A stretch of 64,000 nucleotides of DNA, from NCBI GenBank assembly GCA_022424905.1, contig JAKMGP010000141.1:1-64000 (forward strand), written 5' to 3'. A program made the translations under genes and the position numbers. How positions within the stretch are numbered: position 1 is the first letter of the stretch; the number at the start of each line of letters is the position of its first letter. The stretch comes from Akkermansiaceae bacterium (GTDB lineage: Bacteria; Verrucomicrobiota; Verrucomicrobiia; Verrucomicrobiales; Akkermansiaceae). Below are positions 10,284 to 20,951 of this stretch, piece after piece. Under the pieces are notes generated by a model. The model searched no databases. It was given only the letters and a program-made list of their open reading frames with translations, and was not told the origin of the DNA.

Positions 10284-11192
10284 ATGCAACGTCGCCACTT
10301 CATACACAACTCTTTTGCGGCCCTCACTACCGCAGCCCTCGCAGATCACCATGGTAAACACCCCACAACCACGGCTGAAGATCTCTTCAAGATCTCTCTC
10401 GCCCAATGGTCTAATCATCGGGCTTTAAAAGGGGGTAAAATGACCAATATGGATTGGCCCGAATACACCAAGAAAACCTACAACATCCTTGCACTTGAAT
10501 ACGTAAATCAATTCTTTAAAGACAAGGCAAACGACAGGAAATATCTTGGCGAACTCAAAAAGCGGGTCTCCGATCTTGGCATGACAAACGTGCTGATCAT
10601 GGTAGATGGTGAAGGACATATTGGCGCCGGTTCTGATCAAAAACGTCAAAAGACCATCGATAATCATAAGAAATGGGTGGAAGCAGCCAAACGGCTTGGA
10701 TGTCACTCGATCCGTGTAAACTCCCACGGAGAAGGCAAGGATGATGCCGAAAAAGCAGCGAATTGCGTCAAGGGCTTAAGCTCCCTCTCTACTTTCGCCC
10801 AAGATCATCAAATTAATATTATTGTGGAAAACCACGGAGGTCTCTCTTCAAACGGGGCCTGGATGTCAAAAGTCCTAAAGGATGTCGGACTAGATAACTG
10901 CGGCTCTCTACCCGATTTCGGTAACTTCCACGGATATGACCGCTACAAAGGCCTTAAAGAACTCATGCCCTTTGCTAAGGGTGTTTCCGCAAAGTCACAT
11001 GAATTCGATGATAAAGGCGAGGAGACCAAGACTAATTTCACCAAGGCTTTGGGAATCGTTCTCGATCATGATTATCATGGCTGGGTTGGAGTCGAATATG
11101 AGGGTCGCAAACTCTCTGAGGATGAAGGCATCAAAGCCACCAAAGCTCTACTTGAAAAGAGCCGGGCTACTCTTCACACAAAGAAAAAGTAA
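10284..11192 (+). CDS. Secreted sugar phosphate isomerase/epimerase-like TIM barrel protein
   Basis: Signal-like N-terminus 'MQRRHFIHNSFAALTTAALA'; TIM-barrel motifs 'IIVENHGGLSSN', 'LPDFGNFHGYDRYKGL', 'GWVGVEYEG'. Confidence 0.75.
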   Translation: MQRRHFIHNSFAALTTAALADHHGKHPTTTAEDLFKISLAQWSNHRALKGGKMTNMDWPEYTKKTYNILALEYVNQFFKDKANDRKYLGELKKRVSDLGMTNVLIMVDGEGHIGAGSDQKRQKTIDNHKKWVEAAKRLGCHSIRVNSHGEGKDDAEKAANCVKGLSSLSTFAQDHQINIIVENHGGLSSNGAWMSKVLKDVGLDNCGSLPDFGNFHGYDRYKGLKELMPFAKGVSAKSHEFDDKGEETKTNFTKALGIVLDHDYHGWVGVEYEGRKLSEDEGIKATKALLEKSRATLHTKKK

Positions 11193-11210
11193 CTTCTCCA
11201 ATTTTAGTTC

Positions 11211-11243
11211 GACCGTGCGCCTTTGGGTGCACGGTCTTTTTTA
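11211..11243 (+). terminator. Rho-independent terminator
   Basis: GACCGTGC-gcctttggg(t)-GCACGGTC followed by TTTTTT. Confidence 0.8.
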
Positions 11244-11381
11244 CGATTATCCAACCGAACCCTAATGCAAAAGCATGAAAACCATTCAACTTAGGACGAT
11301 GGGAAGTCTCATCTCCAAGAAAAAACCTCTTTAAAGGCCGCCTTTTTGAAATATTTGCCATCACCCACACCGTCCATCTAA

Positions 11382-12209
11382 ATGATGGAATTGTTGCTAT
11401 TCCCCTTCATTTTTTTAACGCTTGTTGGTTCTGCCCTGGGTGCGTCCAACAAGAACGAATGGCAAATCGTTTGGTCGGATGAGTTTACTGGGACCGGCCA
11501 CCCTGACCCCGAAAGATGGGGCTACGAATCCGGCTTCGTCCGCAATGCCGAGAAGCAATTCTACACGACTAAAAGGCTGAAAAATGCCAGGCTTGAAAAT
11601 GGGCACTTAATCATCGAGGGGCATCGCGAGATTTTTGCAGCCTCTCATCTTTCAGATACCCCCTCCAAAAAGCTCCCTAAAATTGAATACACCTCAGCCA
11701 GTCTCCAAACCAAGGGTTTGGCTTCGTGGAAATTTGGTAAAATCGAAGTACGTGCCAAGCTACCGAAGGGTCAGGGAGTCTGGCCGGCCATTTGGACACT
11801 TGGTAACAACATCCCACAAGTCGGGTGGCCAAGCTGCGGAGAAATTGATATCATGGAATTCGTTGGTAAAGATCCTGGGGGAATCCATGGTAATGCCCAC
11901 TTTCGCCAAAATCGCAAACACGCCTCAGACCATAAAATGCGGAAAACCAAAAATATCTGGGAAGATTTCCACACTTACTCCATCGAATGGGATGCCAAAT
12001 TCATTCACTTTGCTTTTGACGGAAAACGCTACCATAGCTTCAGAGTAGCAAAGGCAGAAACCTCTGACGGAAATCCATTTCACAAACCACATTACCTAAT
12101 CCTTAACCTCGCTTTAGGCGGGACATGGGGTGGGAAGATTGACAATCTCGATCTTTCCAATCCGCTATCTCATCGACTACGTTCGTGTTTACCAGCAAAG
12201 GTAGCATGA
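11382..12209 (+). CDS. Secreted GH16 family glycoside hydrolase (C-terminus apparently frameshifted near 12147)
   Basis: Signal peptide, 'WSDEFTGTG', catalytic 'GEIDIMEFVG'. The expected terminal strand 'IFPIRYLIDYVRVYQQR' lies in the +1 frame ending at 12204. Confidence 0.85.
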   Translation: MMELLLFPFIFLTLVGSALGASNKNEWQIVWSDEFTGTGHPDPERWGYESGFVRNAEKQFYTTKRLKNARLENGHLIIEGHREIFAASHLSDTPSKKLPKIEYTSASLQTKGLASWKFGKIEVRAKLPKGQGVWPAIWTLGNNIPQVGWPSCGEIDIMEFVGKDPGGIHGNAHFRQNRKHASDHKMRKTKNIWEDFHTYSIEWDAKFIHFAFDGKRYHSFRVAKAETSDGNPFHKPHYLILNLALGGTWGGKIDNLDLSNPLSHRLRSCLPAKVA

Positions 12210-12231
12210 TCGTATCACATCGTTCCTAATC

Positions 12232-15200
12232 ATGCCTTTTGACCAGCACTGTCTATCTCCCAGAAGAGCCTTATGCCTTTTTATTTCTTTTGCCACAACG
12301 CTCACCGCTGCTCCGGTTGCAAACGATGACACTTTCGCGGTAGACGAAGACGGGACTTTGACCATTTTAAAGGGCGGGACAATCCTCTCTGCCACCTTTG
12401 AAGCAGGGCGCTCAGTTCTTTCCCCAACTTGGGAATACCTTGATCGCATTGAAAATGAAAATGGCTTCAATCAAACCTACCCCCAAGACGCCAACGGACT
12501 CATTTGGAACACTCCGCAATTTGCGACCGCGACTTCTGCCAATGGACCATGGTCTACAGGAGATGCTCCATTTCAAGGAGGTCTCATCGATGGGTTTCCT
12601 CCCGGAACACCTTCCGTCTTGGAGGGACTCGGAGCAGCAGGGAATGATCAAAACCTCATAACCACCTATCTCTTTCGCCAAAATTTTTCGCTTAGCGCTC
12701 TCCAAGCCACCGAGACCTTCTGGAACCTTGAACACTTAATTGATGATGGAGGAATCATCTACATCAATGGCACCGAAGTCTTTCGAAGCGACACGATTCC
12801 TGCCGGACCAATCAACACGAATACCCTCATCCAAACCGCAGATGAAAATAACTTTGGAAACGCACGCCTCAATCTTTCTGGCATCCTTCAAGAGGGAAAT
12901 AATACGATTGCGGTAGAAGTTCACCAAGCAAGTTTAACCAGCTCCGATGTTGGATTTTTTATAAACCTCGTACCCACTTCCGAATCACCTCTCTCCGGCT
13001 TCACCTACCTTGATGACGCTTTCAACAATACCTCCCGCCCTAATAATGCCAATGGCAACCTCGATCCGAACGGAGGTTTTACCGGCGGAGCACTTTTTGT
13101 AGAGGTCGGTCGTCGGCTCAACAACAACCCATCGACCTCAGGGGGATGGCAGCGTAATTTTACTTTGGAAGCACCGGCCGACGCTACCATTTCGTTTCGT
13201 TACCGCATTACTTTTTCGAACGACTATGATGCCGATGAATATGGTGAAGCCCTCTTTGAAATAGACGGTGTCCGTTACGGAACTGACATCAACAATTCAC
13301 TCACCCGCTTTCGAGGCGATGGTAATGGAGGAGCCGGCTTAGATGATTCAGGATGGCAGGAAGCAAGTTTCACCATCTCTTTGGACGCCGGAGATCACAG
13401 AATCGTCCTTGGAGCATTCTCCAGCAAGTCAAACTCAAGAAACGAAGTGACTAATACCTGGTTCGACGATATTGAAATCACAGTACCTTCGAATGGAGGA
13501 GGCGTGCTTAGCAACGATACCGGCAGTGAACTCGAAGCCATCCTTCAAACCCCTCCACTCAACGGAACTCTAAATTTCAACTCTGATGGCACGTTCACCT
13601 ACCAACCATCTCTTAATTTCAATGGTAACGATACCTTCACCTACCTTGCCCGTGATGCTAGCGGCGATTCACTCGCAGCCAATGTTATCCTAGCTATCAC
13701 TCCCATAAATGATCCACCAATCGTCCTACCCGAAATCTATTCAGGCACTGAAAATACAATACTTAATCAATCCGCCCCCGGTATCCTTAGTAACGACACC
13801 GACCTAGAAAACGATTCGATCTCGGCCGTGCTAGTCAACGATGTAAGCGAAGGCACTCTCAATCTCAACACGGATGGATCATTTAACTACAGCCCAGACC
13901 CTGGTTTTTTTGGCACTGCGACCTTCACCTATCGCGTAAGCGATGGCACCGATGTATCCGAGCCAGTATTGGCAACATTTGAAATCGCACCCATCAACGA
14001 CCCACCAATCGCATTCAACGACAGCTATGATACTCTCGAAAATATCCCTCTTGAAATCATCTCCACCAAGCAGGGAGATCAAATCGTCTTCGAAAGCAAC
14101 TTCAACTCGACGGGCTTATCACCTTTGATCACAGGTTCTGGAATGCTGGAGTCGGTTCAAGGTTTCGAAGGCCGTGGAAATGGGGATAACATCTTTTCGA
14201 ATCAATTTCTCCGAAATCAAGCACGCGGAAACCCATCAGAGCCTACCACTCTCACCCTTGAGAATTTACCGCGACATCAGTCGCTGGATCTGGAATTCCT
14301 TTTGGGGGTCATTGATTCGTGGGATAGTGATGAACGCTTCACCATTACAATTGATGGTGTGGAAATTTTTGCCGAAACATTTAGAAATATTGGCAACGGT
14401 GGATCGTTTGGCTACCCGGCCAGATCCTTAATCTTTCGAGATGAAAACATCGGATTCAATTCAACTCCGTCCGCCCTCGATGCGGCCTATGACATGGGAC
14501 AAATCCCGTCATTGAGCAATATTCCTCACACCGCATCTAGCGCTACCATTCGCTGGTTTGTCACAGGTGATGGTTGGGAAGCAGGATCCGACAAGTCTTG
14601 GGCAATTGATAATTTAAAGGTCATTATCACACCTGGCCCCACTGAAGCTTTGGTCTCCGCTGGTGCCAACTGGGCCTATCTCGACACAGGCGCGGACTTA
14701 GGAATTGCATGGCGTAATACCAACTTTAACGATTCCAACTGGGCCACCGGACCAGCAGAACTTGGCTACGGTGATGGAGACGAAGAAACCACCATTTCCT
14801 TTGGTGAGAACTCTGATAACAAGTATATCACCACCTATTTTCGTCATGATTTCACGATTACGGACGCTTCAGATTTTTATAAGTTGTTTGTGGGCTATGT
14901 CCGCGATGATGGGTGCGCGATTTATCTGAACGGAACACGCGTAGTGCTCGACAATCTCGATCCAGACGCCTCGGCAACGGAAGTCGCTCTCTTGAACCCT
15001 GGACGCACTGGTGAGAGAGTTTGGAATGAGACTGAAATTCCCACGAGCTTGCTTGAGGAAGGAAAGAATGTTCTAGCAATTGAGGTTCATCAAGACGACG
15101 GACGCAGTAGCGATATCAGCATGAATGCCTACCTTCTTGGGAGGCGTATCCGCGCCGCAGGTGTTACAGCTAACGATACTGACCCAGAAAATGATCGCCT

Positions 15201-18200
15201 TGTCGCCGAGCTGCTTTCGGGACCACAGAATGGCACAATCGATTTTAATCCCAATGGAACCTTTCTTTACATTCCCGGACTCAACTATGAAGGGTCGGAT
15301 ACTTTCACTTATCGTGTCACCGATGGGGAATTCTTCACTCCCGCCGCTACCGTTAATCTCAATATCATTAGCGGCCCCAACGATTTTCCTGAAACGAATC
15401 CCGACACCTACTCGACTATCGAAGATAACCCCCTGATTGTCGCGGGATCCTTGGGAGTTTTACAAAACGATTCTGATCCAGAAGGGAGTGACCTGAACGC
15501 CATCGTCGAAAACCAACCGGCTAATGGAACCCTTGCCCTAGCAGACGATGGAGGCTTCACTTATACCCCTTCCTTTAATTTTTTCGGGGGTGATTCCTTC
15601 ACCTATCGAGCAAACGATGGATCCGACTCCAGCCGTCCGGAAACAGTTATCATAGATGTCGCGCCAATAAATGATGCGCCGAGCGCCTTACCCGAAAGTT
15701 ATCTGACGGCCCCTCTGAAACCTCTCACAGTGAAGATCGCCGACGGTGTGTTAAACAACGATTCGGATCTCGATAACTCCAGTCTAAAAGCAGCTCTCGT
15801 TTCCACGACTTCTTCGGGAATCTTAAATCTCATCCAAGATGGCTCATTCACTTATTCTCCCGCTTTAGGATTTTCGGGAACTGATACCTTTACCTACCAG
15901 GCAAGTGATGGTCTGCTTGAATCAGACACAGTTACCGTCTCAATACTTGTAAATGCCCCACCAATTGCCACCGATAACTCCTACTTAATTTCTGAAGATT
16001 CACCTATGATCCGCCTGGGGGCAGAGGGGATTCTTGCCAACGATTTAGATTCAGACCTCCTTACCGCGATTCTTGTTTCCGAGCCTATCAATGGCACTCT
16101 CACTCTCGGAGAGACTGGTGGTTTTATTTATATTCCTGACATCAATTTTAGTGGAACAGACGCCTTCACATATCGCGCAAGTGATTCATTTCAGGAATCC
16201 AATGAAGCCACGGTCTACATCACCGTGGAGCCCGTTGATGACCCTCCACAAACACAAGCAGATCACTATGAAACACAAATCGGTGAAGAACTGATCATTA
16301 AAACAAGTGAGGGAGTCCTCACCAACGATTTTGATGTCGAGGGCAAAGCTCTTACTGCTACCCTTTCAAAAAATGTCAGCAATGGGACTTTGAACCTCTC
16401 TGCAAATGGTTCATTCACTTACCAACCGGAACCTAACTTTTTTGGTTCTGATACTTTTTCCTACATCGCCAACGATGGAACACTGGACTCGGGAGAAGTC
16501 GAAGTTGAAATCGAGGTCAATCCCTTCGCTAAAAACATCGTTATTAATGAGATAATGTTCAATCCAACTTCCGGAAATGAGCTGGAAGAATTTATCGAAC
16601 TGGTGAATATTGGATCCTTGCCAATCTCTATTGATGGCTGGCAGTTAGATAGCGGTGTTAACTTCACCTTCCCTGATGTCACGGTGGCAGCGGGCGAATT
16701 TCTGGTTATTAGTGCAGACACCACGACCTTTGAGGCAACCTATGGTGCTATTCCAAACGTGCTTGGAAATTGGACTGGAAAACTGAGTAACAGCAGTGAA
16801 CGTCTCCGGCTTATTGATGACAACGGAGATCAGGTCGATGAGGTTCGCTACCACGATCAGGGAGATTGGGCTCGAAGGGCACGAACTAGTGTTGGTAACG
16901 AACCTGGCTGGGACTGGGTTTCTCCCGCTGATGGGCAAGGAAGTTCGCTAGAACTCATCGACCAAGCCTTGAGTAACAAACAGGGACAGAACTGGGGGTT
17001 CAGTAACGAAAACCTACCCAGCCCCGGTGCCGCCAATTCCATGGCATCTCGCAACTCAGCGCCCTTTATTCTAGATCTTGCACATCGTCCAGCCATCCCC
17101 ACTTCCTCTGACTCCATCGGAATCATCGCTGAATTAAGGGGCGAAATCGGCGAGATAATTAGTGGCACCCTTCACTACCGAATTTCCGACCGAAATCCTG
17201 AGCCGTTCCAAACCACTCCCATGTTCGACGATGGCGAGAATTACGATAGCGCACCAGGTGATGGTATCTTCGGAGCGATACTCCCCCCTCAACCAGACGG
17301 AACTGTCATTGAATTCTACGTCGAATCCAGCGACGGAACCAATACCCGGACCTGGCCAGCCCCCGCTGACAATGGGCAAACCGCTAACGCATTACTTCAA
17401 GTTGACGATGAGGCTAATACCTTCGACCACGCCTTCTATCGGCTCATCATGCCAACCCCCGAATTTAACCAATGGCGCGACATCCGACGACAAAGCAATG
17501 CTCAGATGAATGCAACCCTCATTCTCGATGACGGATCTGGACCAGAAATTCGCTACAACGCGGGAATAAGAGTCCGTGGCGCGGGTAGTCGAAATCATGA
17601 CCCTGTCCCCATGAGGGTCACCCTCCCTCGGGATAATGAATGGAACAACATGACGACAATGAACCTGAACACCAAGTTCACCTACCTTCAATTTCTCGGC
17701 ATGAAGCTGTTTGAAGCGTCGGGCATGCAGGCCCCAGATACCTTTAGAGCACAAGTCAGAATCAATGGAGAAAACATCGCTCGTGACGATGCATTCGACT
17801 ACGGCTCCATAGTTCATGTTCAACCTCTCTCTGGTGAATTCCTTAAAGAAAAGTTCGAACCCGATGATGGAGGCAACATTTACAAAAAAGTCAGACCTGA
17901 CCGTGATCTGCGCTGGAGAGATGGGAACATAGGCAGATACGAATCAGATGGCTGGAGCAAGCAAACCAACAGCAGCGAAAACGACTGGAGCGATCTCGAT
18001 GAAATGCTTCGCATCATCAACAACGCGTCTGAAGATGACGATTTCATTGAGCAACTCGAGGCCTCAATTAACCTTGATCAATGGATGAATTGGTTCGCCG
18101 CCATGACAATCCTCGCCAACGGGGAAACTAATATTAGCAATGGGGCAGATGACGATTTTTCCGTGTATCGCGGCCTCCAAACCCCTCGCTTTGTCCTCCT

Positions 18201-20829
18201 CCCCCACGATCTAGACACCATCCTCAGCATCGGTGATGGTAGCAGTATCGATGATCCAGAGCATACGCTTTTTGATATGATCGGTGATGATGACATTTTG
18301 GATCCATTTGTTCCGATCTTCACCAACCCACTCATCATCGAACGCTACTTCAAAAGTCTTCGCAAGCTACTCCAAACTAGCTTCTCAAAGCCGGAGTTTG
18401 ATGAACTTCTCGATAACAGCCTCACGGACTGGGTGCCTCAGCCCCGGATTGAGCAAATGCGAACTTTTATGGATGCACGGAGAATTTTTATTGAAAATGA
18501 AATCGCTCCAACCATTGGACCTCCCGAATCTCTCCCACTCGCGACAAGCACGAGCAATCTTGAGTCGCCCCACGGATCTCTCTACCTGAGCGAAATCCTC
18601 GCTGTAAATGATTCCACTCGAAAAGTGGGTGGCAACTTTCCCGACGTTGTCGAAATCCATAACACGAGTGCCTTACCAAAAAATCTGGGAGGAATGTCTC
18701 TTTCTGATGACTCGTCAGACCCGACCCGCTTTATCTTCCCCCCAAATACGATGATTCCAGCTAACGGATTCCTCCTTCTTTACAGTGATTCAACGCCAGA
18801 CTCCCCCGAATTATCTACCGGATTCAAACTGAATGCGAACGGAGAATCACTGTCGCTCTTTGATACTGCTGCCAATGACAATACTGTGATCGACACCGTG
18901 AAATTTGGCCTTCAAATTCCAGATTACTCCATCTCCCGAATTAATAATATTTGGCAACTTTCACCCCCGACCCTTGGGGCAATAAATCGATCGCTCGCGC
19001 TTGGGGAACCCGGCGAAATTCGTGTTAACGAATGGCTCTCCGAAGATGATAAGGTTTTCGAAGATGAGTTTATTGAGTTATTTAACCCATTGAGGCAACC
19101 GGTTGCTCTCGGCGGTCTTTCCATGAGTGATGACCCCGTCAACTTCCCTCGAAAGCACACCCTACCCGAGCTGAGTTTTATCGCGCCGCAGGGTTTTGCC
19201 GTCCTAACTCCCGATGGAGATTCGGCCGACCCCTTAAGAGCTGATGAACTTCCGTTCAAACTCGCATCCGAAAATGAATGGATCTCCCTTTTAGGTGCAA
19301 ATGGAGTTATGATTGATCAAGTTCATTTTGTAAACCAACGCTCTGATCTCTCCCGTGGAAGAAGCCCAGACGGTAGTTCCAACTACGAGGAATTTTTTAT
19401 TCCCAGTCCAGGCTACACCAACAACAGTCCACTCACTTCCGAGCTCCTTCTCATCCAAAACCTTCGAATAACCGAAATCATGTATGATCCTCTTGGCGGA
19501 TCTGAATTTGAGTTCATTGAACTTCAAAACATCGGCTTGGAGGCCCTGAATTTGGAAGGCCTTCAATTCACCGAGGGCATTCGCTTCACCTTCCCCAATC
19601 TCACTCTTCAGCCCGGTGAATTTGTCATCCTTGTGAGTAATCAACCTTCTTTCGAAACCCGCTATGGTGAATCGCTTGCAGTCGCAGGCCAATATGATGG
19701 AAAACTCAGTAATGGAGGCGAGCGGATTCGTCTTGAACTCCCAAACATCAAAGCTGGAATCCAAGATTTTAAATATAATAACTGGTATCCCGCGTCCAAT
19801 GGATCTGGCTTCTCCCTCGAATTTAACGACCCCTTACTTCCACTTGATTCTTGGAATCTTAAGCCCAATTGGGCTCCAGCGCTAACCATTAATGGGACGC
19901 CAGGAAACTCAGGGACCTTCTTTGTCAGGACCCCTCCCACTGAAACCATCACGCTTCCAAACAATCTAACTATTGATCCATTTGTTTCTTATGGCTCGGT
20001 CAGCCCAGCTTCCGTCACCTTCCAGTGGGAACTTCTTGATGGGCCAGCTCCGGTGATTTTCGCCACTCCAAATGAGCCCTTAAGCGAGATTCGATTCAAT
20101 CTTCCTGGCACTTACAATCTTCTCCTTAATGCCACCGCCTTTGACTTTGATCAATCCCAGAAAATCAAAGTGACAGTTCACGATTCCTATCTCGCATGGG
20201 TGGACCGAACCTTTGGAAAAAGCACTCCAGGTGAAACAGAAAAAGAAAACGATCCGGACAACGACGGCATTTCTAACCTTTTCGAGTTCATCCTCGGCCT
20301 AAACCCTTCTACTCAAGACAATGAGAATTTCCCGACTCCAATTTTCGATGCAGAATCAAAAACTCTAAGTCTCACTTGGACCAACCGACAATTCGACGCA
20401 AAGAGATTTTCAGTAATCGCAGAGGTTTCGGATGACCTTCAAACTTGGCGGAGCGATTCTACATCTATCCACGTGGAGACTCTTTCCTCATCAGATTTAA
20501 CGGAAAGCTTCCGCGCAGTGGCCCTAGTAACAGCCGATCAAAACCGGACCCATTTTATGCGCCTCAGAGCCATTTGTTTTGATGAAAACACCTCGGAAAT
20601 TGCGCCTGAAATCATCAGCCTGACCAACCTCACCAACGAACCAAATATCAACTTCACCAGCCAACTTGGAAAAAGTTATCAACTAGAAGCGTTCTCCGAT
20701 CCCTCAATCGGCTGGATCACCGTCGGCGAGCCGATAGTCGCAACTTCGAAAGTGTCAGTCCTTGTTGACCGAAGCCCAAATAACGAGCGCAATCGTTTCT
20801 ATCGGGTAAGAGTCTACTCTGGAGATTGA
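12232..20829 (+). CDS. Giant secreted multidomain protein: cadherin-like/VCBS-type repeats, inserted DDG/EVHQ modules, lamin-tail (LTD) domains and CotH-kinase-like region
   Basis: 2865 aa; repeats of 'GVLxNDxD...GTLxxxxDGSFTYxPxxxFxGxDTFTYxAxDG'; LTD-like 'INEIMFNPTSGNELEEFIELVNIG' and others; CotH-like 'RYNAGIRVRGAGSR...'; 'ENDPDNDGISNLFEFILGLNP' near the C-terminus. Confidence 0.88.
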   Translation: MPFDQHCLSPRRALCLFISFATTLTAAPVANDDTFAVDEDGTLTILKGGTILSATFEAGRSVLSPTWEYLDRIENENGFNQTYPQDANGLIWNTPQFATATSANGPWSTGDAPFQGGLIDGFPPGTPSVLEGLGAAGNDQNLITTYLFRQNFSLSALQATETFWNLEHLIDDGGIIYINGTEVFRSDTIPAGPINTNTLIQTADENNFGNARLNLSGILQEGNNTIAVEVHQASLTSSDVGFFINLVPTSESPLSGFTYLDDAFNNTSRPNNANGNLDPNGGFTGGALFVEVGRRLNNNPSTSGGWQRNFTLEAPADATISFRYRITFSNDYDADEYGEALFEIDGVRYGTDINNSLTRFRGDGNGGAGLDDSGWQEASFTISLDAGDHRIVLGAFSSKSNSRNEVTNTWFDDIEITVPSNGGGVLSNDTGSELEAILQTPPLNGTLNFNSDGTFTYQPSLNFNGNDTFTYLARDASGDSLAANVILAITPINDPPIVLPEIYSGTENTILNQSAPGILSNDTDLENDSISAVLVNDVSEGTLNLNTDGSFNYSPDPGFFGTATFTYRVSDGTDVSEPVLATFEIAPINDPPIAFNDSYDTLENIPLEIISTKQGDQIVFESNFNSTGLSPLITGSGMLESVQGFEGRGNGDNIFSNQFLRNQARGNPSEPTTLTLENLPRHQSLDLEFLLGVIDSWDSDERFTITIDGVEIFAETFRNIGNGGSFGYPARSLIFRDENIGFNSTPSALDAAYDMGQIPSLSNIPHTASSATIRWFVTGDGWEAGSDKSWAIDNLKVIITPGPTEALVSAGANWAYLDTGADLGIAWRNTNFNDSNWATGPAELGYGDGDEETTISFGENSDNKYITTYFRHDFTITDASDFYKLFVGYVRDDGCAIYLNGTRVVLDNLDPDASATEVALLNPGRTGERVWNETEIPTSLLEEGKNVLAIEVHQDDGRSSDISMNAYLLGRRIRAAGVTANDTDPENDRLVAELLSGPQNGTIDFNPNGTFLYIPGLNYEGSDTFTYRVTDGEFFTPAATVNLNIISGPNDFPETNPDTYSTIEDNPLIVAGSLGVLQNDSDPEGSDLNAIVENQPANGTLALADDGGFTYTPSFNFFGGDSFTYRANDGSDSSRPETVIIDVAPINDAPSALPESYLTAPLKPLTVKIADGVLNNDSDLDNSSLKAALVSTTSSGILNLIQDGSFTYSPALGFSGTDTFTYQASDGLLESDTVTVSILVNAPPIATDNSYLISEDSPMIRLGAEGILANDLDSDLLTAILVSEPINGTLTLGETGGFIYIPDINFSGTDAFTYRASDSFQESNEATVYITVEPVDDPPQTQADHYETQIGEELIIKTSEGVLTNDFDVEGKALTATLSKNVSNGTLNLSANGSFTYQPEPNFFGSDTFSYIANDGTLDSGEVEVEIEVNPFAKNIVINEIMFNPTSGNELEEFIELVNIGSLPISIDGWQLDSGVNFTFPDVTVAAGEFLVISADTTTFEATYGAIPNVLGNWTGKLSNSSERLRLIDDNGDQVDEVRYHDQGDWARRARTSVGNEPGWDWVSPADGQGSSLELIDQALSNKQGQNWGFSNENLPSPGAANSMASRNSAPFILDLAHRPAIPTSSDSIGIIAELRGEIGEIISGTLHYRISDRNPEPFQTTPMFDDGENYDSAPGDGIFGAILPPQPDGTVIEFYVESSDGTNTRTWPAPADNGQTANALLQVDDEANTFDHAFYRLIMPTPEFNQWRDIRRQSNAQMNATLILDDGSGPEIRYNAGIRVRGAGSRNHDPVPMRVTLPRDNEWNNMTTMNLNTKFTYLQFLGMKLFEASGMQAPDTFRAQVRINGENIARDDAFDYGSIVHVQPLSGEFLKEKFEPDDGGNIYKKVRPDRDLRWRDGNIGRYESDGWSKQTNSSENDWSDLDEMLRIINNASEDDDFIEQLEASINLDQWMNWFAAMTILANGETNISNGADDDFSVYRGLQTPRFVLLPHDLDTILSIGDGSSIDDPEHTLFDMIGDDDILDPFVPIFTNPLIIERYFKSLRKLLQTSFSKPEFDELLDNSLTDWVPQPRIEQMRTFMDARRIFIENEIAPTIGPPESLPLATSTSNLESPHGSLYLSEILAVNDSTRKVGGNFPDVVEIHNTSALPKNLGGMSLSDDSSDPTRFIFPPNTMIPANGFLLLYSDSTPDSPELSTGFKLNANGESLSLFDTAANDNTVIDTVKFGLQIPDYSISRINNIWQLSPPTLGAINRSLALGEPGEIRVNEWLSEDDKVFEDEFIELFNPLRQPVALGGLSMSDDPVNFPRKHTLPELSFIAPQGFAVLTPDGDSADPLRADELPFKLASENEWISLLGANGVMIDQVHFVNQRSDLSRGRSPDGSSNYEEFFIPSPGYTNNSPLTSELLLIQNLRITEIMYDPLGGSEFEFIELQNIGLEALNLEGLQFTEGIRFTFPNLTLQPGEFVILVSNQPSFETRYGESLAVAGQYDGKLSNGGERIRLELPNIKAGIQDFKYNNWYPASNGSGFSLEFNDPLLPLDSWNLKPNWAPALTINGTPGNSGTFFVRTPPTETITLPNNLTIDPFVSYGSVSPASVTFQWELLDGPAPVIFATPNEPLSEIRFNLPGTYNLLLNATAFDFDQSQKIKVTVHDSYLAWVDRTFGKSTPGETEKENDPDNDGISNLFEFILGLNPSTQDNENFPTPIFDAESKTLSLTWTNRQFDAKRFSVIAEVSDDLQTWRSDSTSIHVETLSSSDLTESFRAVALVTADQNRTHFMRLRAICFDENTSEIAPEIISLTNLTNEPNINFTSQLGKSYQLEAFSDPSIGWITVGEPIVATSKVSVLVDRSPNNERNRFYRVRVYSGD

Positions 20830-20951
20830 TTCCATGAACTTCACAAAGAACCCTCTTCTATCGTAGAGGCCCCAAAACCAGTCTCTGCGGGTCAGCTTTC
20901 ATTCCCCTTGCTCCCTTCCTTCCCGTCAACTAATCTCCCGGCTTCACCGCC

